A stretch of DNA of 35,515 nucleotides from a virus. The stretch spans positions 1-35,515 of IMG/VR virus record IMGVR_UViG_3300042564_003199, one strand, 5' to 3'. Below the pieces are notes generated by a model. The model did no database searches and was not told where the DNA came from. It worked only from the letters and a program-made list of their open reading frames with translations. Below, piece after piece: positions 31,901-35,515 of the stretch; positions within the stretch are counted from its first letter, which is position 1; every line of letters begins with the position of its first letter. A program made the translations under genes and the position numbers.

Positions 31901-33993
31901 CAATGTCGGGCACGGTAGCGTTGGATGGCATCGGTGACGGTAATTTTACTTTCACATTAGACAGTGACGCTTATGAATTTAGAGTTCGTGTATCACCTGA
32001 AGACAACAACTACGACCCTAATAATACAGGTGTTGAATCAGTATTGATCAACGGTGACGAACCCACCTTTGAAGGTGAGCATCACTTACACTTGACCACA
32101 GGCAATTTAGAAGTGACCAGTATCTTCTTGGGCACTGACAATCACAATGTGCGTACTACAGTTGATGGTGGAATACAAGTAACAACAGGTGGGCAATTTA
32201 ATATCTGTACTATTGACAATGCGGGAAGTGGATATACTAGTGGTACTACAATCCCAGCCGCAACAACAGGTGGTACTGGTACGGGAATGACTGCGGACTT
32301 TGGATATGGTATAGAAGGTCAATTAGTCAGTGTTTCCGTAAATAATCCCGGCACTGGCTACACTAACGGGGACGTTATAACTGTTGGTGGCGGTACTGGC
32401 ACATTTGTATTAACTCGATACAATAACCTTGCTAATCAAGGCAACAGTAATAGTTTCCAGTCGGCCTGGAACTTTAGCGCAGATGGCGTATTAACATTCC
32501 CGGATGGTACTAGTCAAACTGGAGTGTTTACTGGCTATGACTATGAAATTCACGTTAGCCAAACTGACGGTGATGACACCACTGGCAATGGCGACCTGCT
32601 TAAACCAGTAGCATCCATCACCAAGGCGTTGACTTTGATAAGTGGGCAACGTAGAACAATTGTTATTCATCCGGGTAGCTATACTGAAAGTCCATTAATC
32701 ACCACTCAATACACAGTCTTAACCACATTTGAACCATTGGGTGGGAATACTGCGATTATTGGAACAGTCAGTACATCTGTGGGCTGTACAATTACAGGAT
32801 TAACAATTGAAAATCTTACCATTACTGCTGGTACAGGTGTTGGAGTTCCTAATATTATTAATTGTAATATAAGTGGAACATTAACTAAAAGTGGAAATGC
32901 CGCTTTTACTGATATACACAACTGTGACATTGGCACCGCTTGTAATATAACAGGCAATGGACTTGTGACTATTAATGATGGTAATCCATCTTTTGTAACA
33001 GTGAATAATGCTGGTGCAAGTGTAATTATCAAAAATAGTATGTCTTGTATTGCCCCATCGGTAATTGCAGGAACATTAAATGTTGTAGATGCCGTAGTAA
33101 TTGCAGCTGTCACAAACGCTGTCACATCTAGTGCCTCAACTGTGGTCAGTTTAGCCAATTGCCAAATATTAACTTCAGCATTAACTGCCGTTGCTCCAGT
33201 TTCTTTATCAGGGTTTTATTCATTTTTCAACTGCGTGTTTGATAAACCAAACTCAACCCTGGTAGCCCTGTCAGCGACAGGTGGTTCAACCAATTCCGTT
33301 GATTACTTCCAGTACATCAATGCTGATAGATTGATACTAGCATCAGGTGGGCAAATAACATTCCCAGATGATACAGTACAGACCACTGCTTACCCCGGTA
33401 TCACCACAGTGGCCAAGACTGGTGTAGTATTACCGACAACTACGGGTGTTGTGACCACACTGGCCCACGATTCTGTGCTGACCGGGCTAACTGATGCTAC
33501 ATACGGTCCGTTTACATTAGGTGTAGTGACATTCAGTGTTGTAGTATTTGGCGGAGTTATCAATTCAATTAGTAGCCTTAGTTCTAGCGGTGATGTAACG
33601 GTTGACGATGCGATAGGCCAAATGCCTGACACCTTTGTTGGTGGGCCCGGTGGAACTACTATTACTTGGACGATTGGCAGTGTAGTACAGGAAACGCCAA
33701 TAGCCATAGACCTAACAAAAACAGTCAACAAACTATCAGACGGCTTATACACATTAGCTGACGGCGTTGAAGGACAGATCATGTACCTAGTGGCACAAAA
33801 TGGTGTTGTTCCGACTGACGTAAGTGTATTAGTTGCCAATAGTCGTAATATAGGCGTTGGCACATTGTTGCCATTCAGCGTATACGACAATTCTGATGAT
33901 AGTTATTATGGTAGTATTGGTGGCATCTGTACTTTAATCTTTACAGACGGTGCTTGGCAACAAAGTGGCGGAGCGTGGGAGATAATAACTTAA
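28993..33993 (+). CDS. Tail fibre/adhesin with beta-propeller and beta-helix regions, 1666 aa
   Basis: Mosaic adhesin. Residues 1-150 form a beta-rich N-domain with a Gly-run (VGGGGGGD near 156). A W-x-F module lies at nt 29799. Residues about 305-800 hold roughly seven repeats of the type K-x-(N/A)-x-x-G-x-x-x-W followed by D-x-x-G-N-x-Y-V-x-G (for example VKFNSAGVKQWSR, SEGNVYVCGQY), which is the SBBP/PQQ-like beta-propeller pattern. Residues about 1070-1140 carry two GTGYTNGDVI-type turns. Residues about 1187-1430 resemble a pectin-lyase-like beta-helix (QTDGDDTTGNGDLLKPVASI, RTIVIHPGSYTES). A degenerate module ITFPDDTVQTTAY and a beta C-terminus follow. AAGGA precedes the start, 13 nt after the previous stop. 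Confidence 0.85.
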   Translation: MANKPFAIQGADLTLGGVNLQAGTTGVVIPGVTQAANYLVEEVDAMPNIGGQDLGSDETAVTVIDNAEYLYLVNDGDSPSADYVSATYSVDELNELGDIEEITVETEGVFLAADKTRAEASNMWATLTPTPFVSFNTANWTQIPFRPKMRAGEVENVGGGGGGDKLVNGSFEVVLDSSGNLTADGDIKTGVDGGRFIQDCDDGTTSMRWINATVESESTQLIRAYSGDPDGEGDSDERAQIKLNWQDEDRSGLTIRAFDRTDPEDTVSHDWNFSGDGDLYIPPGKTIRDAMTGDDLLAGGGGSTVSNVWVQTFESATPLLDTPLIALSVEYDSVGNVIALFYNVEDSGGTFYSVGKYTASGTRIWTTRFATGYNTDGWGLAVDPTNGFIYVAGKTNTDGGQEKSTLTKIASGGGAVEWSKTYAFGVSINSNSQVVDVASDGNPVMVGFAVAGADTGYVTTTKVDAEDGSIIWSKKLDGQADEQAYGMAVGPAGEVVAVGYMDQLGLGSTNAVATVVTVPSSNPNWTTQYGGGDGTNENYQDIIFDIIVTDGVPAITIKTDPVGNRTIGDTIMTLPGDSFGGVNGVDDMVVNVASVSSAAGSEDDHMLVVKYNSAGAIQWQKAILFDAGLDSTGADADIDSEGNVYVCGQYEVNEPTLSGVCMNLVKFNSAGVKQWSRRVEGDCGSIATSIVVGADDKLYLSGSLFSSTVPNPGPGDPIDISCVVAKYNLDGTVVWQRLLDNTELLSVSGSDFLSEQGGGSNLAVKQDYVALAGGFGTNPGDFRALIAQLPAAGDLFTVSVWDFKASSLTGTLNTGASDITVVDADKTDTDNTSNITVATVTPTVDSSAFLIGTLYSAPGSNNSLVNNGNQLVLESTGTLTLPAGGTISEGYVTSNPTIQLTPDNPTVVSQKLVIKGGGSYPNTENGIYLNTYTITWAVSTAVEFYVYDPTRANETLYWWIVPEGSGISTTMSGTVALDGIGDGNFTFTLDSDAYEFRVRVSPEDNNYDPNNTGVESVLINGDEPTFEGEHHLHLTTGNLEVTSIFLGTDNHNVRTTVDGGIQVTTGGQFNICTIDNAGSGYTSGTTIPAATTGGTGTGMTADFGYGIEGQLVSVSVNNPGTGYTNGDVITVGGGTGTFVLTRYNNLANQGNSNSFQSAWNFSADGVLTFPDGTSQTGVFTGYDYEIHVSQTDGDDTTGNGDLLKPVASITKALTLISGQRRTIVIHPGSYTESPLITTQYTVLTTFEPLGGNTAIIGTVSTSVGCTITGLTIENLTITAGTGVGVPNIINCNISGTLTKSGNAAFTDIHNCDIGTACNITGNGLVTINDGNPSFVTVNNAGASVIIKNSMSCIAPSVIAGTLNVVDAVVIAAVTNAVTSSASTVVSLANCQILTSALTAVAPVSLSGFYSFFNCVFDKPNSTLVALSATGGSTNSVDYFQYINADRLILASGGQITFPDDTVQTTAYPGITTVAKTGVVLPTTTGVVTTLAHDSVLTGLTDATYGPFTLGVVTFSVVVFGGVINSISSLSSSGDVTVDDAIGQMPDTFVGGPGGTTITWTIGSVVQETPIAIDLTKTVNKLSDGLYTLADGVEGQIMYLVAQNGVVPTDVSVLVANSRNIGVGTLLPFSVYDNSDDSYYGSIGGICTLIFTDGAWQQSGGAWEIIT

Positions 33994-33996
33994 CCT

Positions 33997-34704
33997 ATGA
34001 CTATAATCTTAATCACACTTTTAATGACGCACTTGACTATAGTGTCAGTTACGCTGTACCTACATCGCAGTCAAAGTCATAGAGGTGTTGAATTCCATCC
34101 TGTACTAAGTCACGCTATGCGTTTTTGGCTATGGCTTACAACTGGCATGACCACTAAACAGTGGGTGGCGGTACATCGCAAGCATCATCAGAATACAGAC
34201 GTGGAAGGTGATCCACATAGCCCACACGTATACGGCATATGGCAATTAGTCTTTGGGGGAGTCAAGTATTACAATCGTGCAGGCAGTGATGCTGATATGG
34301 TTATGAAATACGGCATGGGCACTCCTAAAGACTGGATCGAACGCAAACTTTATACACCCCACCATCGCCTGGGCATTCTTCTAATGTTGGTCATAGACTT
34401 GTTGTTATTTGGGCCATGGGGATTTCTAGTGTGGGGTGTTCAGATGATATGGATACCATTTTTTGCGGCGGGTGTAATAAACGGCGTCGGACATTGGTGG
34501 GGCTATCGCAACACTGACACCAATGATAAAAGTAAAAATCTAATGCCATGGGGCATATGGATCGGTGGGGAAGAACTACACAATAATCACCATGCAGACA
34601 TTGCTAATCCCAAGTTTAGTCAGAAATGGTATGAATTTGACATAGGATGGTTTTATATACGCACTTTAAGTCTGCTGGGTTTGGCAAAAGTGCGAACCAG
34701 CTAA
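33997..34704 (+). CDS. Membrane fatty acid (acyl-CoA/acyl-lipid) desaturase
   Basis: Di-iron membrane desaturase that introduces a double bond in acyl chains. All three His boxes are present: HRSQSH (23-28), HRKHH (60-64) and HNNHH (195-199), with the extra His166 in GVGHWWGYRNTDTNDKSKN, as in the delta-9 acyl-CoA desaturase type. Hydrophobic segments at about 2-20, 38-52, 125-145 and 147-165 fit the four-helix topology. At 235 aa it is shorter than bacterial delta-9 enzymes (often 280-400), with short termini but an intact core. It starts 3 nt after the preceding fibre gene's stop, so it is probably co-transcribed with it. Cyanophages are known to carry lipid desaturases; the host lipid target here is unknown. 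Confidence 0.9.
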   Translation: MTIILITLLMTHLTIVSVTLYLHRSQSHRGVEFHPVLSHAMRFWLWLTTGMTTKQWVAVHRKHHQNTDVEGDPHSPHVYGIWQLVFGGVKYYNRAGSDADMVMKYGMGTPKDWIERKLYTPHHRLGILLMLVIDLLLFGPWGFLVWGVQMIWIPFFAAGVINGVGHWWGYRNTDTNDKSKNLMPWGIWIGGEELHNNHHADIANPKFSQKWYEFDIGWFYIRTLSLLGLAKVRTS

Positions 34705-34707
34705 ATA
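34702..34707 (+). promoter_or_regulatory. Late-type promoter core TAAATA
   Basis: GCTAAATATAG overlaps the desaturase stop codon; the core ends 19 nt before the ATG at 34727, with GAGAGCG as ribosome site. Confidence 0.45.
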
Positions 34708-34726
34708 TAGTATATGAGAGCGAACT

Positions 34727-35515
34727 ATGGCAATACAAACTATTAATCTAGGAACTTATGCAAACGACGGCACTGGCGATGATCTACGTGTAGCATTCCA
34801 GAAAGTCAATGCTAATATTTTAGAACTATATAGCACAGTCTATGGTGCTAATGTAGGATCAGTTCCACCTATATCAGGTGTTGAACAAGGCGAACTATGG
34901 TGGAGTACTGTAGAAGGTAGACTATACGTTTATTATAACGGTGCATGGGTTGATGCAAGTCCAGAAGACGGATTTGTAACTTATGACATCACTGCTGAAA
35001 CTGCAACTGGTGGTGCCAGTGTAAGATTAAACGGTACAGATTTATCTCAAGATAGTATTAAATTTGCATCCAGCACAAACGTAACAGTTACACAAACTGA
35101 CGCAAACACTATTACTTTTAGTTCTGAAAGTTTTACTGGTAATGTAACTGGTAATTTATTAGGCAATGTACAAGGCAATGTTGTTGGTAATCTTATTGGT
35201 AATACCAACGGCCTACACACTGGCGCAGTCATTGGTAATGTAACTGGCGATGTGCTTGGTGATACTGCCGGTCTACACACTGGCGCAGTCATTGGTAATG
35301 TAACTGGCGATGTAACTGGTGACACTACTGGAACACATACTGGCGCAGTTATCGGAAATGTAACTGGTAATTTATTAGGTGATGTTACAGGTAATGTTAT
35401 TGGCAATTTATTGGGTGACATCAGTGGCAATGCTGGATCAGTTACCAATGGCGTATATACTACAGGTGATCAAACTATTGGTGGTACTAAGACTTTTAGT
35501 AACACAATCAGTGGA
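34727..35515 (+). CDS. Tail fibre protein with short-period repeats, 3' partial
   Basis: The frame is open to the window end, giving 263 codons. The N-terminus (MAIQTINLGTYANDGTGDD, LRVAFQKVNANILELY) matches the fibres at 16931 and 24332. GELWWSTVEGRLYVYYNGAW and VDASPEDG at about 65-92 match the 940-aa fibre. From about residue 137 on, the protein is built of 4-residue G-N/D-V-x units, merging into three 20-residue repeats of the type HTGAVIGNVTGD. The stretch QTIGGTKTFSNTISG at the end is typical of the region just before a fibre's further repeats. The late-type motif and ribosome site GAGAGCG precede the ATG. The C-terminal receptor-binding end lies outside the window. Confidence 0.88.
   Translation, partial: MAIQTINLGTYANDGTGDDLRVAFQKVNANILELYSTVYGANVGSVPPISGVEQGELWWSTVEGRLYVYYNGAWVDASPEDGFVTYDITAETATGGASVRLNGTDLSQDSIKFASSTNVTVTQTDANTITFSSESFTGNVTGNLLGNVQGNVVGNLIGNTNGLHTGAVIGNVTGDVLGDTAGLHTGAVIGNVTGDVTGDTTGTHTGAVIGNVTGNLLGDVTGNVIGNLLGDISGNAGSVTNGVYTTGDQTIGGTKTFSNTISG
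35213..35392 (+). repeat. Three tandem 60-bp repeats within the last fibre gene
   Basis: Copies at 35213-35272, 35273-35332 and 35333-35392 encode LHTGAVIGNVTGDVLGDTAG and two close variants. Copies 1 and 2 share a long identical run over tggcgcagtcattggtaatg and the bases after it; copy 3 is more diverged. The preceding segment (about 35137-35212) has a 12-bp sub-period (GNVx). Confidence 0.85.

Noticed and set aside
35213-35392. Possible CRISPR array
   Set aside because: The 60-bp units are directly adjacent, in frame and without unique spacers; they encode fibre repeats.
35047-35448. 133-codon minus-strand open frame with repeated Pro/Val/Thr units
   Set aside because: Produced by the tandem repeats of the last fibre gene read backwards.
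16931-35515. Diversity-generating retroelement acting on the fibres
   Set aside because: No reverse transcriptase gene and no pair of template/variable repeats with A-specific differences were found in the window.

Overview
The window looks like part of a tailed bacteriophage genome, most likely a T4-like myovirus of a Gram-negative, probably aquatic host. The grounds are: very tight gene packing with frequent ATGA/TAATG stop-start overlaps; a run of giant tail-fibre/adhesin genes; TATAAATA-type motifs like the T4 late promoter at a near-constant distance before several start codons; and a rich set of auxiliary metabolic genes. No terminase, capsid, portal or polymerase gene lies in the window, so the assignment is an inference. 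No stretch longer than about 130 bases lacks a gene.

Layout. (a) 1-2700: a Bax inhibitor-1 family membrane protein cut by the window edge, two small-to-medium proteins of unknown role, and two short secreted Lys-rich proteins followed by a strong terminator. (b) 2775-11025: an AT-richer block. It holds two tandem radical SAM enzymes with an N-terminal twitch/SPASM-like Cys domain and a third, convergent radical SAM enzyme with a C-terminal SPASM-like domain. A five-gene overlapping operon follows (two glycosyltransferase-like proteins, an SGNH hydrolase-like protein, a glycosyltransferase-like/APH-kinase fusion and a sugar-type nucleotidyltransferase). The operon reads as a late-expressed glycan or small-molecule activation and transfer cassette. 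(c) 11040-15405: three transcription units with textbook host sigma-70 promoters (an unknown 393-aa protein, a 6-pyruvoyl-tetrahydropterin synthase/QueD-like protein and a UvsE-type UV endonuclease), with a 446-aa virion-like fibre gene between the first two. (d) 15392-16925: a Pro/Ala/Lys-rich small protein, a Fe/Mn superoxide dismutase, a zinc-ribbon protein and an IscA-type Fe-S carrier. (e) 16931-35515: five tail-fibre/adhesin genes (2459, 940, 594 and 1666 aa, plus one cut by the window end) with a fatty acid desaturase inserted between the last two.

How it may work together (inference). The A-type Fe-S carrier and superoxide dismutase could build and protect the clusters of the three radical SAM enzymes. 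The kinase, nucleotidyltransferase and glycosyltransferase-like genes form a plausible activation-to-transfer route for a surface or virion glycan. The desaturase and the BI-1 protein would act on or in the host membrane. The fibre genes share an N-terminal module and a repeated W-x-F...G-x-L-x-x-P module but carry different adhesive domains (FCCH-like repeats, PA14/GLEYA, Gly-rich sheet, beta-propeller plus beta-helix), as expected for host-range variation by module exchange.
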